From NCBI GenBank assembly GCA_036897095.1, contig JAYMSP010000941.1, positions 1 to 38,656 of the forward strand: a stretch of 38,656 nucleotides of DNA, read 5' to 3'. Origin of the DNA: Plantago elongata (taxonomy: Eukaryota; Streptophyta; Magnoliopsida; Lamiales; Plantaginaceae). Below, one piece after another: positions 9,617 to 21,349 of this stretch. The notes under the pieces are model-generated. The model made no database searches and was not told the DNA's origin. It saw nothing but the letters and a program-made list of their open reading frames with translations. The position numbers and the translations under genes are program-made. Within the stretch, counting starts at the first letter, position 1. Every line of letters begins with the position of its first letter.

Positions 9617-12170
9617 CCCACAAAAAATAAATGAGTTTTAATTCGTAATATTTTATGCATTAGGTTTTATCTAGAACACTTAAGCTAGAAAATACATATT
9701 ACGCTGAGTCGATCCTGTTAAAATTCCCTAATGTTTTGGATACTCACATATATTCGACATGAGTTTGAATTAGTTGTTAAAGCTTTTCTAATTCTATGCT
9801 ACCAGGATATTTGTTTAGATTTGATACCTATATTCGAACTTCCTAACGTCCAGTTCCAGTATATATTAATTAATAATTAATAAGGATTTACAAGAGATTT
9901 AGTAGCAGGGTTTAGAGAAAACGTCATCACGTCAATTTCACCAGGCAACGATCATTTTTCATAATCAGTCAATAAAGCGAAACACGTTGTCGTTGTTCGA
10001 AACTACAATAAGAAACAAACAAAAGACGGTAGTAATAAGAAGTCCGTAGGAAATTTCCGATCTCAATTTTTCTATTTTCTTTTTGGTTGTTACCTGGATT
10101 GTTCTAAATTTTAATTTAGATTTTTCTTCTTTTGAAGATTTGTTGAGGAAGGATTATCCCTCTTATCATAATGTATCTATTCGAACCCGTATTGAAACTG
10201 GTGTAGTAAAGATTTCCCTGCTTCCAAATGCATATTAATTATTTCAATCGAGTTTGAGCTATAATTACACGTTTTGTTCCAATTTGTAATTGTCGATTTG
10301 AATGTGCAGAATTGATGTTCGGAAATTAACATGGATTTTATAATTATTTTTACAGTGTATTATGTATGAATGTATCATTTGGTAGCAAATATTCTTGATA
10401 GGGAAACAATTGAAAATTTGTATGTTGTTTGGAGCATATAGCAATGTGAAGTTTTCAGAGGTGGGTGATATACTAGGACTGAAGATGTATGTAATCCATG
10501 GACGATTTCAAATGAGCACTCGGACAATAATCAGAATATTGCTTGGATCAATAGAAGAGATGGTACCGATTGTTAAGGAAGTTAATGGAATTTGTAGAAT
10601 ATGGAATTTTAGTTATATGGGAATATGTTAGTAGAAAAAGCTTAAATGTGTACAACTTTTAAGTTCCATGTTTACTTTCTTGCATGTTCTATTTATTTTT
10701 GCATGATCAATGAATATAAAATCTCTCTAGGCTTCTAATAAATTCAATTACTTTGTGTTTTCCTTTCTAATTTCTATAAGTTTCCTTACAAGATTATTAT
10801 ATTATTATATTCATGCACTCAATTCGGAATAACATATATATATGTGTGTGTTTGTGTGTGTGTGTGAATTCATTATTAACTTCTCTTCAACATTGAATTT
10901 TTAAAAATTTGAAATGAACACCTACTAATGGACAAACTTACTCCACAAAGATTGTCGTTTAGTGATATCCTCATATTTCTTTATGATTATATTTGGTTTG
11001 CATAATATAAAATCACAATGAAGAGAATGAAGCACAAATTATGAGTCAATTTTAGGTGAACATGATAGGGAGTTTACCAATGGTGTTGCAAAATAGACTG
11101 CATATATACTAATAAGTTGCAATATGTTAGATAATTCTTCTTTTCATCCTATTAATATAAAGAACTGTATTTAACTGTATCATATTCAAAAGTTCCAACC
11201 CTCTCATATGATCAAAGAGACAATGAATAGAGTAGAGAAAAAAATCCACTAGATTTATCAGAAAATAAGATTGTAATAAATGTTTTAAAAAAACAAAAAA
11301 CTTAAGCTTGAGACGGATAAGTATAATAAATAGTCAAATGTTAATTTTTTTACACTAAAAAGTGTAGTTTTCATTTTTTCTAATGCATAAAGTTCCACGA
11401 GATCTCCAAAAGTGAAGAATGTAAGAAATTATTGGGTGTAATGGATATTATTAAACAAAATTAATAAGGACTTTGATGATACATAATAAAAATGAAAATT
11501 ATTATGTTATGCAACATATACTAAAAATTGTTAATAGTTTATTCTATTTGTATGTGTGTGTCAGTCAGAACGCATATGTTATCACTTTCTAATTAAAGAG
11601 GCAAATAGTTACATCAAATTGTTTGGTCATAAAATAGTTCCATCTTCCTCATCCCCGCTAAAATTGGGTGTATAAAATTGAATCGGCCAAAGTTCACCAA
11701 GATTAAAAAATAAACTAAAAACAATTAAAATCATGAATTAAACCTAAAATTTCATCTAAATAAACTCGATCAATCGAAAGATAGGGGAAGAGTCTTGCAA
11801 GTTACAAATAAAGTTACTGTAATCTTCTTCTAAAACCACCCGTCTAACCTAGAGTCTTTTTGCCAATTACTATGTGTTTGTGATAGAGAGTAAATAATAT
11901 ATAATGTAATGTGATTCAATATCTTTATACCTTAGATGCTTAATTATGATAATACATGCGAGTCAGTTTGAAAATGTAAACTACAATGTTAAAATGACCG
12001 AGAAGTGAAGAAGCAGAATCAAACAATATATAAATTTAATGAAATTTATAGAGCATAATAACAAACGTAGGCTCACAACATCAACATTTTCTAAGATTCA
12101 ACCGCAACATTTTATGATTAATTTAGTAAGAAAAAGTTTTTTTTTTGCAGCGAGGGTGGGGGGAGAGGGA
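9617..12170. other. Unassigned sequence, no recognisable gene
   Basis: AT-rich DNA. The region 10130-10250 has a ~40-codon open stretch and 10395-10631 a 78-codon frame, but neither shows a domain I recognise. A TG-rich microsatellite lies at 10834-10866. No terminal repeats were found. Confidence 0.45.
10834..10866. repeat. TA/TG microsatellite
   Basis: An (AT)n run passes into (GT)n interrupted once by TT. Confidence 0.9.
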
Positions 12171-12176
12171 GTTTGC

Positions 12177-12785
12177 AGATACTCTCTGGGCAGGGAAACT
12201 CTCTTTGATCTTTCCTGCACTTTCTTGATCCATAATGGACCTGGGGATTTGATACTCTCTATGTGGGAAAACTCTCTTCGATCTTCTTTCTACTTTTTTG
12301 ATCTCCATAACGAGCCCGACGTTGGAGGACAACTAATAGATACTCTCTAGGCGGAGAAACTCTCTTCGATCTTTTCTCTAATTTCTTAATGTCTATTACA
12401 AGCCCGACACAGGGTGGGATTAGGTGGAGGGGGGGGGGGGGTTGAGTCAACTGATGCTCTCTACGATATGTCTTCGATCTTCTTTGTACTTTCTTGATCT
12501 TCCTGGCGGACCGAGAGGTGGGAGCTGACAGATACTCTTTAAGCAGGAAAACTCTCTTCGGTCTTCTCTCTACTTTCTTGATCTCCATAAAGAGCCTGGG
12601 GGGAAGGGGGGAAGGTAGCAGATACTCTATAAGCGGGGAAACTGTATTCGATCTTATTTTGTACTTTATTGATCTCTGAGCGGGCCAGAAGGTGGGGTCT
12701 GGCAGATACTATATAAGCGGGAAAACTCTATTTTATCTTCTCTCTACTTTCTTCATCCCTAAAGGGCCCGGGGAAGGGGTTGTGG
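12177..12785. repeat. Degenerate ~90-bp tandem repeat, about seven units
   Basis: Units begin with AGATACTCTCTAnGCGG-like sequence at 12177, 12250, 12338, 12452, 12530, 12620 and 12704 (spacings 73, 88, 114, 78, 90, 84). Each continues with GGGAAACTCTCTTCGATCTT, then CTACTTTCTTGATCTCCATAA and a GC-rich variable spacer (GAGCCCG, GGTGGGGGG). Most length change is in the spacer, which contains G-runs including 13 G at 12429-12441. Frames through the array are repetitive and are not genes. Confidence 0.9.
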
Positions 12786-15157
12786 AAAAAACTCAACAGT
12801 AGCATGTGAAATCACGTTTGTAGAATAATATTTTTTATATATTTTGTTAGGTGACGTATACCACTACGGGGTTGTTTAGAATCGGGGGTTGGTAAAGACA
12901 ACAGTAACATGCGAAATTATGTTTGTATACTACTCTTAACTTTCTTTTTTTGGCATTTCGTTAGAAAACTTCCCAGTTCAGAAATAAATTTTTTTAATTC
13001 ACTACCTAATTCTTTATTATATCTCTTTTCTACTTCATCATCATTTTATTCAATCTATCTCTTACTTTATCACCCGCTTACAACTTTATCAATAAGATAC
13101 TCCATAAATTAATAAAATGTAACTTTTTCTTAATTTGAGAGAAAGTAAATGGGTAGTGAGTTTGTAAAAGACCTATGGTGGGTGACCACATTCTATGGAG
13201 TTATTGGAAAGAAACCTATTGATCGTGTGTATACTATTATAATTTATTTTGTTCGATTTGTGATGGATATCATTATTTTAAAGAAAACATGTATATATTA
13301 CTAACTAATAGATTGGGTATGGTATGATCATATTTTATATTTAGCATAAACAAACTCTCAATGATATATTATTTGGTGAAGAAGTATTACAAACCTACAT
13401 TACTATCAACGTTGTTCACATAGTTACTTTATTTTATCGATTAATTTATTTTATCACACTCTTTTTTTTATATTATTAAAAGTAAATAATATTGTGACAT
13501 CACTACCGGTTAGTACTAGTATACATAAACCATACGTGTTTGGGAAGTTAGTCGTAGTCAATAATTTGTAGTCTAGATAAGCATACAGATTGCATCTGAA
13601 CTCTTCATTGATTTAGGTCATCGATTACATAGATTTAGTCATAAGTCAAGCAAGCATGCAGCAATATAACATGCAAGATGAAACTTCTCAATTTCAAGTT
13701 TTCAAATTTGCAACTATAAATATAATTATTTTGTTCATTGTCTTGACTATCAAACTCCTTCAGGGGTACTTGTTATGAGTTTCCACTTTCCACCAACATT
13801 AAAATAAGAAAAGGTTTCAAGAATACTGCCTTTACATATAGCACCTATAAACGAATTAAATAGATTTGGATGACACTAATCAATTATAATTTGAAAGCTT
13901 GTTCAAAATTAACTCGACTTTTACGATTCAAGCAGGTGTGTAACGTCTTTATTTAATTAACTCGATTCGGCTAGTTAACACCCCAAATCTCATGGGAAAC
14001 CGCAGTCTCACACCACGGATGATTGAAATCGTGAATCACCAACATGTGAATGAGCAAAGTGCCTGGGGAACAATAAGCGTGTTAAATGGAAAATGGAGAG
14101 AGCACACTTAAGGGCTGAGCGGAAAAGGCGGAACTAAGAAGGAACGCAACCAGCATGACATGATGATATGAATCAGATTCAAACCTCCTTATCTGATCAC
14201 ATACGAATTCTTATTCAAATTTCAAACATGAATGGTCGATTTCATTGATTATCTTACTATAACTCAAGATAAAATGTCATATTTTAATAGGAATACTTTT
14301 TTGATCAAATTTAATTTTAAATTACTTTATCCATTTCACATTTATATTTATTTATCATCTCATCTAGGAAGTATGAGATACATATGCCAACCTTTCTAAA
14401 CACTACGAGCTAAGAAGTAGGAGGACGGAGACGATACGTCAAGACGTCAAAATCTAAAAAAGTAGGAGATGAGGACGTTTTCAGTGACATTTAATTTTTA
14501 TATATATTTAAAATATATTAATGACATTTAATTTTTTATATATATTTAAACTATATTAATACTTTTTCATTATATATTAAATATTATAAACTTCAAGACA
14601 TCAAATTTAATAATAACATAAATGTTTTACTTATTATTTAATAGTTGAACAAAGAAATAGATAGAATAAAAAGATGCAATAAAAGAACATAACATACATA
14701 AAGAATAGAACTCCCTGCAGAAAAAGGCAAGCAATTTAGCATAAAGAAGAGATCGCACAACAATTCAGTAAACAAATCGAATTCACACAAGCAAGAAGGC
14801 AAGAATCAACAATTCGCGCAAGCAAATTACTTAAATTGGAAGCAGGTAGACGGCCCAAATTGTTGGAAGCAAATCGAAGGAATCGGAAACAAAGCAAAGC
14901 AATTTATGTTCTTTCTGTCTAATTTCTCATTTTTGTATTTTGGGGGTCTTTTTTTCAGAAGAATTATGGAGATTATGACGAATTAGTGGGGGAAACGTCC
15001 CGGTACGTGCGTCCCCGAGCGAAAAAGATTGCTTGAATTGATCTGCATTTGTAATTATTGAGCGTTTCTTATGCTCTAGTACAACTTATTGATGTGTAAA
15101 CAAATTATATCATTCAAAAAAAAAATTAATCACACTGCATATATATCATATTTTATC
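12786..15157. other. Unassigned AT-rich DNA
   Basis: No protein domain, no paired terminal repeats and no RNA gene were recognised. A short AT-rich tandem duplication lies at 14485-14559. The GC-balanced patch 13980-14160 has no open frame of note. Confidence 0.5.
14485..14559. repeat. 37-bp tandem duplication
   Basis: TGACATTTAATTTTTATATA begins units at 14485 and 14522; the second differs by one extra T and one substitution. Confidence 0.85.
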
Positions 15158-15170
15158 AACTATTCTTCAT

Positions 15171-16220
15171 GATAAACTTCCCACAGCTAGCCGTCTTCAC
15201 CAACAAACAATCATACCTTCCCCTGTTTCCTCTCTTTGCCAAACTTCGATTGAGTCCACCCATCACATCCTTTTTAAGTGCCCTGTTTTTAATGATTTCA
15301 GGAATATTTGCAATCCTGATGGCTCCTGGACCTCTTTATACAATCTTGTTTTCACCAATCCTGCTAATTCTCCCTCTCAAACCATCATGATCATTGGCCT
15401 TTGGCTTATGTGGAATGCTAGAAATGCTAAAATCTTCACTAATAAACCTATCAACACCAGATCTCTTCAAACACTCCTTTTTAAAGAAACCAACGATATC
15501 TTCACCCTTTATCCCAACTCAAATAATAACTCCCAACCATTAACTGTCAGAGTTCCCTGTAAATGGAGACCTCCTCCGCCCCAGGCCTATACACTAAACA
15601 CGGATGGATCTCTAATTGATATCACCAAGTATGCGGGTATTGGATGTATCATTCGTAATCACCAGGGACAATTTATCAGGGTTGCTGCTGCTTTTTTGGG
15701 GAGAACTGATAATAACTCCGCTGAACTTGAGGCCAATTAAACCGGTTTAATCATAGCTAACCAACTGCAACTTCCTCGGTTGATCATTCAATCTGACTCG
15801 AAGTTTGGTGTTAATTGTATTCTCAGGCCGGAGATGACGCCATGGTTCCACAAGAAGCAGGTAACTGACATCATAAACCTCATGCAAGGACGAATAGAAA
15901 CTTCTATCACTTTTGTCTACCTTGAAGAAAATGGTGTGGCGGACTTATTAGCCAAGAAAGCCAGTAATCTTGATGCAGATGTTGTTTCCCATTCTCCTTG
16001 TTTAGTTAATAGTAGCTCCAATCATACGACATTTTGTAACGCATCTCATATATTTTATCGTACCAATGTAAAAATTTCGGACTCTTGTTCGAAGTGGTTA
16101 GAACAGACTCTTAATCATGATTTGGTATATACATCCTTAAGGATGGAAAAACGTTATAATGATGTTAATGTACTTCGTTGAGTATGATGAATAAAATCCT
16201 ATCCCTTAAAAAAGGAAGGA
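15171..16220 (+). mobile_element. 5'-truncated LINE (L1-type, RNase H end)
   Basis: The insert is bounded by AACTATTCTTCAT (15158-15170) and AACTATTCTCCAT (16221-16233), a 13-bp direct repeat with one mismatch, as expected for target-primed reverse transcription. Only the last ~1 kb of a LINE is present: the zinc-finger tail of the RT protein, an RNase H domain, and a 3' end with AATAAAATCC and a short A-run (16207-16213). Six bases (GGAAGG) separate the A-run from the repeat, so the tail has been altered. Confidence 0.75.
15216..16181 (+). pseudogene. LINE zf-RVT plus RNase H domain, interrupted
   Basis: In the frame of the ATG at 15387, upstream codons read SLCQTSIESTHHILFKCPVF, the C-x-x-C...H...C zinc-binding block (zf-RVT) that follows RT in plant LINEs, then GLWLMWNARNAKIF. 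The RNase H (RVT_3) part shows LNTDGSL (first Asp), GIGCIIRNHQGQF, NSAELEA (Glu), then a TAA at 15738-15740. The same frame resumes TGLIIANQL, IIQSDSK (second Asp) and ENGVADLLAKKA. Apart from that stop the RNase H half is nearly continuous. It would hydrolyse RNA in RNA:DNA hybrids if active. RVT_3 domains also occur in host genes, but the TSD and tail make a LINE origin more likely. Confidence 0.85.
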
Positions 16221-16233
16221 AACTATTCTCCAT

Positions 16234-17049
16234 TACTTTATTAACTATAGTTTGCTGCTTTATTAATATATCATCAACTTTATTTAGTTTCCGCTTGGTT
16301 TGATATACGGGTGAGTGGCGTGGGTAATCATTTCAATTCAACTTATATGACAATAAGAAGTTAAATGTATGAACATCATCGAGAGCATAGTTTTGCAACC
16401 TGTGACCAATCAAACTACCATGATTCCAAATCATTTTGTGGGACCCATCTGTCTTACTCATGTTCCCACCTCCTGCAACATGACACATTTTTGTTCTCTT
16501 CGCCCACTATTTTGTCGACTTCCGTGTTTCATTTAGACCGCACATTATGATACGACTCCACAACCACACCACAACTAATTTCGGTGCACTGTAACTCAAT
16601 CAGTAGGCAACCGATCGTTACCTGTTTTGTTGGGTCCCAAATGGGCCCAACTCTTTCTTTTTTAATTATTTTATTATTTAAAAATATAAAAATTATAACG
16701 TCGTTTATATTTGTTCGAGATCTATAAAATGAGATCAGTGAACATATATTTTCTCATACATCAAATGTAACCCTTTGTTCGTATACGTTCGTATTTTGTA
16801 CAGTCACTATTCTACTCGTATTTTCAATAAAACCGTCTCTTTTCGCTACAAATGTTTAATATTCACATTAATATAACTATAAATAAAAATAAAAAAATTC
16901 AAAATAATAAAAAATTACCCGCGACCGCGGTCGCGACCATCACCACAGTGGAGAAAATCGGTCGCTAGATGCGGTTGTAGAGCAACCAAAATCCCACGAT
17001 CGATTTTTCGGTCACCACAGCGGAAGGTCTTACAATTCTGATCATCTTA
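16234..17049. other. Unassigned DNA with GC-rich palindrome
   Basis: 16600-16860 has promoter-like words (CGAGATCTATAAAATGAGAT near 16718) similar to CGAGATCTATAAATAGAGAT near 24632, hinting at related LTR debris. A perfect 16-bp palindrome lies at 16920-16935. No gene was recognised. Confidence 0.4.
16920..16935. repeat. Perfect 16-bp palindrome CGCGACCGCGGTCGCG
   Basis: Self-complementary and GC-pure in an AT-rich setting. GCGGTTG and GGTCGC words recur in the next 100 bp. Confidence 0.85.
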
Positions 17050-17054
17050 GTATT
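17050..17054. repeat. Target-site duplication, left (GTATT)
   Basis: Five bases directly before the 5' LTR, identical to 24270-24274 directly after the 3' LTR. Confidence 0.9.
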
Positions 17055-18108
17055 TGTAAGTGTGAGATTTCTAGGTGTACATAGGATACACTCTCAGAAC
17101 TTCTGTTCACCTAGTTAAGTGGGTGTACAGGATACACCCTATGACTGGACAGATTCTCACACTTGATATATATAACATGTTTATAGTTTTTACCTTTACT
17201 CTAATCACTAATTATTTCCAAAGTTTTGGATATATATGTGTGTAGATATTTTAGGACAAAAGATCTCATAGAATAATGGAACATTGCAAGTCTAATACAA
17301 GAAGGATTGTACTTCGCTTAGAATCTCCTAGAGGAAGAAGAAGACGATTTGAATAAGAACAAATCAAGAATCACAACAAGACTCAATGTAGGATTCTCAT
17401 GTTCACATAGACGTTCACCACTATTATATATAAAGGGCCATGCATTAAAGAAGAATCCAAAAGTATCTACAAGTCGAAGTCAACAAGAATTGGAGTTTGA
17501 GTTGGAGTAAATCATGGAGTAGAGATGGCTAGGATTCAAACTGCAAGCAATAAAGATCACAACAAATCTGATGAGCTATGCACGTTTTTGACAACTATAT
17601 ATACCCCAAGAGCTCATCAAGATACATATAGAAATCAACGGAGTTTACGACGATCAATCAAGAAAAACCGAGAGTTTATTTATTCTTAGATTCACGATTT
17701 CTTTCATACTGTTCTAAGTTTTTTCTATCTAAAATTTAGAGGTTGATAGATAGATTGATAGAGTTAATTTTTTATATTTGCTTAGATGTTTTGCATCTAG
17801 ATATATTCGTAGAATAGATCTAGAGTAGTTCTTTCTATTCATTATTCGAATAGTGAATTTTTTCGCCATGAGGCTCAGTGAATTATAGAAATATAATCTA
17901 CTAGAAACTTATATCTCTTTGTCATGTTATTTTCATTGCATATTATGTTAAATTCGAGATTAAATTTATATATAATCGAGCTTTATTTGGTCGAGCATGG
18001 TGTGTTGACTACACCCTAAACTGTTTTATACAGTTTTAGGTGTCCTCGATACACTGCACTTCAGGTTTAGCTTGTTCAGTACCAAATCCTGGTCCACTTG
18101 CTATTTCA
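17055..18108 (+). repeat. 5' LTR
   Basis: Matches 23222-24269 along its full length, with visible substitutions and small indels. TATATATAAAG at 17425-17435 is a good TATA box, conserved as a TATATATAGAG variant in the other LTR; CAATAAAGAT near 17549 is a candidate polyadenylation signal. U5 contains a hairpin (18018-18036). Confidence 0.95.
18018..18036 (+). other. Hairpin in LTR U5, conserved in both LTRs
   Basis: Arms AAACTGT and ACAGTTT with loop TTTAT. The identical hairpin sits at 24182-24200. It lies ~70 nt before the LTR end, between two GTGT...ACAC inverted repeats. Confidence 0.7.
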
Positions 18109-18110
18109 AT

Positions 18111-18123
18111 TGGTATTAGAGCC
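18111..18123 (+). other. Primer-binding site
   Basis: TGGTATTAGAGCC lies two bases after the 5' LTR. It differs by one base from the standard complement of initiator tRNA-Met used by copia elements. Confidence 0.88.
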
Positions 18124-18349
18124 AAGCACCGAATACACTAGTGTTTGGATTTGGTATTAATATAATGGATCAAGCTAATCCTTATTTTAGTAGTTTTTAT
18201 GTGGTAGATTATTTTGATTATTCTTATGTTAATTCTAAGAAAATCATTCTTTGTGCGTGTATCAAATCAATTAATATTTGTGTTTATAGATTTATTACAT
18301 ATGACTACTGTTTTATTCATATTATTTCTAGTACAAATTATTTGAATTG

Positions 18350-18625
18350 GAAAGAATGGAGCATGGATGAGCTGAGGCTAGAGGAACTTAATGTGCATAA
18401 TCGTTGTGCTATTTCCAGTGCTGCTAGTACACCGGATGCAACACCACAGCTTAACAAAGAGGAGCAAGAATCCAGTGTTGCGGATACACCGAATTCATCA
18501 TCAAAGTTAGCCGCACACTTTGGAACCGATGAACATGATGTTGTACCGGATGATCGAGTTAGGCATGAGCTATCAGCTGAGATAAGAAGTAACCCTTCTA
18601 CAACGAACTTAATTGGTACGCCTCT
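18350..18625 (+). pseudogene. Polyprotein debris, possibly integrase-RT linker or gag
   Basis: In the frame opening at 18141, the first 70 codons look like random AT-rich translation, but 18350-18625 has balanced composition. It contains MDELRLEELNVH, an Asp/Glu/Ser/Thr/Pro-rich stretch, and ends AEIRSNPSTTNLIGT. The last block resembles the N-x-x-x-x-x-I-I-G element that closes the variable linker between integrase and RT in many copia polyproteins. If so, sequence on both sides has been deleted and the linker now sits next to the leader. A gag origin for the first part is possible. The 186-codon minus frame over the same bases is a shadow. Confidence 0.4.
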
Positions 18626-19397
18626 TTCTATTTCACCTTGGCATCTATCATATATTATGTGTGTGCATGTCATATACCCACACAAACCAAAAATACACTC
18701 CGTCCAAATTCTTTTAAGCAAATTTCGAGATACATATGTGATCCTATGATTATTTGCTTTTGGTTTCGTATTTGGACTGGAGATTTGAATGTTACAAATT
18801 TCGCTTGTGGAGATTTCTTCTATTTGTTTGGTTATGCAGTATATTGGCTTAAGCTGTCTAATGTTTATGTAAAACCTCAAAACCATGATAGATAACATTA
18901 TTTAGAAAGGTTTTATGTTTTATTTTTGTATATAACAAAAAAATTTTTAAAAAATTCTGGTTTTTCCGAAACACCACCGGATAACCCCAGAGAACTGTTT
19001 GTGAGTTGTGGTCTTACAATATGTCTTTGCTGAGTACGGTAGTTGGTTATCTTTACTTTTCTTGCTTTTGTGGTCACACCTTTCGTATTTTCTATTCCCC
19101 TTTCATAAAAAAAAAAATCTCTTTCTCTCTTCTTCTTGACTACTTGTTATTGTCTAAGTGTCTTCAGGGGAGTGTGTTTGTGGTGTCCTTACTCTTGTTT
19201 GTGTTTGGTCGACCATTTGCTTTGGCTTCTCTCCTTTTATATAAAACAAAACCATTCGTGTGAGCAGCACACCTGTGAGTCGTGGGTTTTGATACTTGGT
19301 CATATTCGGTTCTAATAAAGCCTCTCCTTGTTCGCATGCTTTTATTTTTATGTTTTTGGTTGTGCATTCGGAATTGCTAGATATAGTCGACTTTCAT

Positions 19398-19612
19398 GCT
19401 GGGGTGCTTGGGGTTCTGGCTTCCAGCATTCGGTGTGGATGACTTACTTGAGGAAATTTCTATAAAGGTGAGACAGATAATGTGCATGCATTGGGATACT
19501 GGGGTGTATTGAGTTCCGGCTGCCTGCATTCAGGCCTATGTCGACACCTGTTTTGATGAAAGAGTCTTGTGATACTGTTGGGGTGTATGGGGCTCCGGTT
19601 GCCTGCATTCAA
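19398..19612 (+). repeat. Threefold ~38-bp repeat inside the LTR element
   Basis: Three copies of CTGGGGTGTATTGAGTTCCG followed by GCTGCCTGCATTCA-like sequence begin at about 19398, 19497 and 19574. The second and third share GATACTG upstream. Copies are ~38 bp separated by unlike spacers of ~60 and ~40 bp. Confidence 0.8.
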
Positions 19613-19632
19613 CGTGTGTCCTACTCACTAAT

Positions 19633-19634
<2 letters not shown>

Positions 19635-19707
<73 letters not shown>
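19635..19707 (+). repeat. (TAA)n microsatellite, about 24 units
   Basis: Uninterrupted TAA repeat directly downstream of the third copy of the threefold repeat. Confidence 0.97.
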
Positions 19708-19708
<1 letters not shown>

Positions 19709-20159
19709 AACCTTTGTGCTTAATATTTCATATTTACTATTTGGACAAGGTGAGTTTAAAACTCTAGGTGTGATCTTGTGTTCTAATAACTCCATGCTTT
19801 TGTGTGAGTGCTGCCTACATTCTTCCTTAACCTCCTTCTTGTTTTTCTTGTGGAGTTTATGCCTTGGTTTTGTATTTTGACCACACTGACTTGTAGTCTG
19901 TGTTCCTGCAACACTCTTTTCTGGTTACACTCTGTGACAGTACTTGTTTGTCCCCTTATTTTCTTCTTATATCTCGTTTCTTTCCCCTCCTCTTCTTATT
20001 TTTTACGTGGAGAATTTGCTATACTTTCGTGTTGTGATTACATTGTGGGTTGAGTAGTTGTTGCCAATATACCCTGTACTTTGTGTTGACTAATAGTTTG
20101 CTTTGGTTTGTGCTTTATATTCCTTCTCAGTCCTAAGTCATTCCAGATTATTTGAAAGA

Positions 20160-20198
20160 AAGAGTTGTGAGTGTGTGTGTATGTGTGTGTGTGTGTGA
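20160..20198 (+). repeat. (GT)n microsatellite
   Basis: GTGAGTGTGTGTGTATGTG-type run, imperfect. Confidence 0.9.
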
Positions 20199-20593
20199 AT
20201 TTGGCTTATTCAATCATGTTTCTGGCTTAATTTCGAGATAATTTTAACTTTTTTTCTAGCTTGTAACCTATTATCTCTCATTTAGCTAAGACTCCATAAC
20301 TGGCTTTTTTCTAACGGATTATCTCCAGTTTAGGCGTGAAAATCTTTTACCAAAAACATTTTCTAATAATTGACATTAGTTCTGGATATGTGTCTCGAAA
20401 TTTCTTTTTAGCCATTTAGATTGAAGTGTGTTTTGTCAATCCCCAATCCTCCTCACTTCCACTCTTACTTTCTTACTTGTCTTGTATTATCTTTGTTTCT
20501 TCTCTACTCACATGTTTTCTCAAGTTACAGATTGTTAAGTCTCACTCCCGTGACCATTGATGCTATATATAGTTGTGAGGAATATTTCTTCAC

Positions 20594-21252
20594 AAAAAGG
20601 GGGAGATTAGTCTGCATATGAACGTCCAAGAAAGATCTTAACATGATGGATTTATAATTCGTTACTTGCTTTTGCTTTTTTTACTCTATGCTAATTTTGA
20701 GGGGCCTTTTGAATTCGTTCATGTCTATTCATGTGTTGCTAACATGTTGTTTAGCTTTGTTTTGTGAAGAAAGACAAAAAGGGGGAGAAAAATATAAGTG
20801 TTGAGAGACTGTTGTTCTCGATATACTACTGGCAGCTGCGACATTGGTGTTGCCAGAGTACTATCTAGCTGATATGATGTTTTGTCTTTATTCACAAACT
20901 GACGTGTGCATGATTTTATAGCATAAGTAAGTATGTATTTTATCATTGATCTATACAGTGAAAGAAGGATATGATGGTTTTGCCTTCCTCACAAAAAGGG
21001 GGAGTGTGATGAGTTGTGCCTTCTAATTTTGTTTTATCAATGATGTTTGAGTTCATCTTTATGATCTTTAGGATGTTGGAGTATGTTGGTCTGTAATGTT
21101 TGAGTTCTATGTGTTTTGACTTAGTTTATATCTATGCTTGTTCTTGAATTAAGGAGGAGTAATCTTTCTTGTTTCAAGGGCAAGTGTAGTATCTGTTTAT
21201 CTGCACTAACTCATTTGGTTCTGGTTTTGTGAAGTAAGGCAAAAAGGGGGAG
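20594..21252 (+). repeat. Four PPT-like AAAAAGGGGGAG motifs
   Basis: Identical 12-mers at 20594, 20776, 20993 and 21241; a fifth, shorter one (AAGGGGGAG) lies at 23120. The copies at 20776 and 21241 share the longer context TTTTGTGAAG, AAG, CAAAAAGGGGGAGAAA. They are the same type of sequence as the true PPT before the 3' LTR. Such purine runs resist RNase H and prime plus-strand synthesis; Sirevirus-group elements are known to carry several. Confidence 0.8.
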
Positions 21253-21349
21253 AAATGTAAATTTGAGTATTCTCTATTGTGACAATCTTGTTGTACCTAA
21301 AACACGCAAGATACACTCTGAAATATCAAGGTAGTTTCCAGTTATCTAA

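Larger units (their letters stand above)
18626..20590 (+). other. Interior of LTR element without coding sequence
   Basis: Apart from the microsatellites and the threefold repeat, this ~2 kb is T-rich (long TTTCTTTTC tracts at 19100-19140 and 19960-20010) with short F/L/C-rich frames that reflect composition. No pol motifs appear in any frame. Confidence 0.6.

Noticed and set aside
10130..10631. Possible host exons upstream of a 78-codon frame
   Set aside because: Short open stretches with no family I can name and undecidable splice sites.
12039..12588. Overlapping frames of 69-109 codons on both strands
   Set aside because: They translate the ~90-bp tandem repeat; the repeated peptides (KKVERRSKRVF) reflect the DNA repeat and not a gene.
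18338..18898. 186-codon minus-strand frame
   Set aside because: It overlaps plus-strand polyprotein debris of the LTR element and has no recognisable domain.
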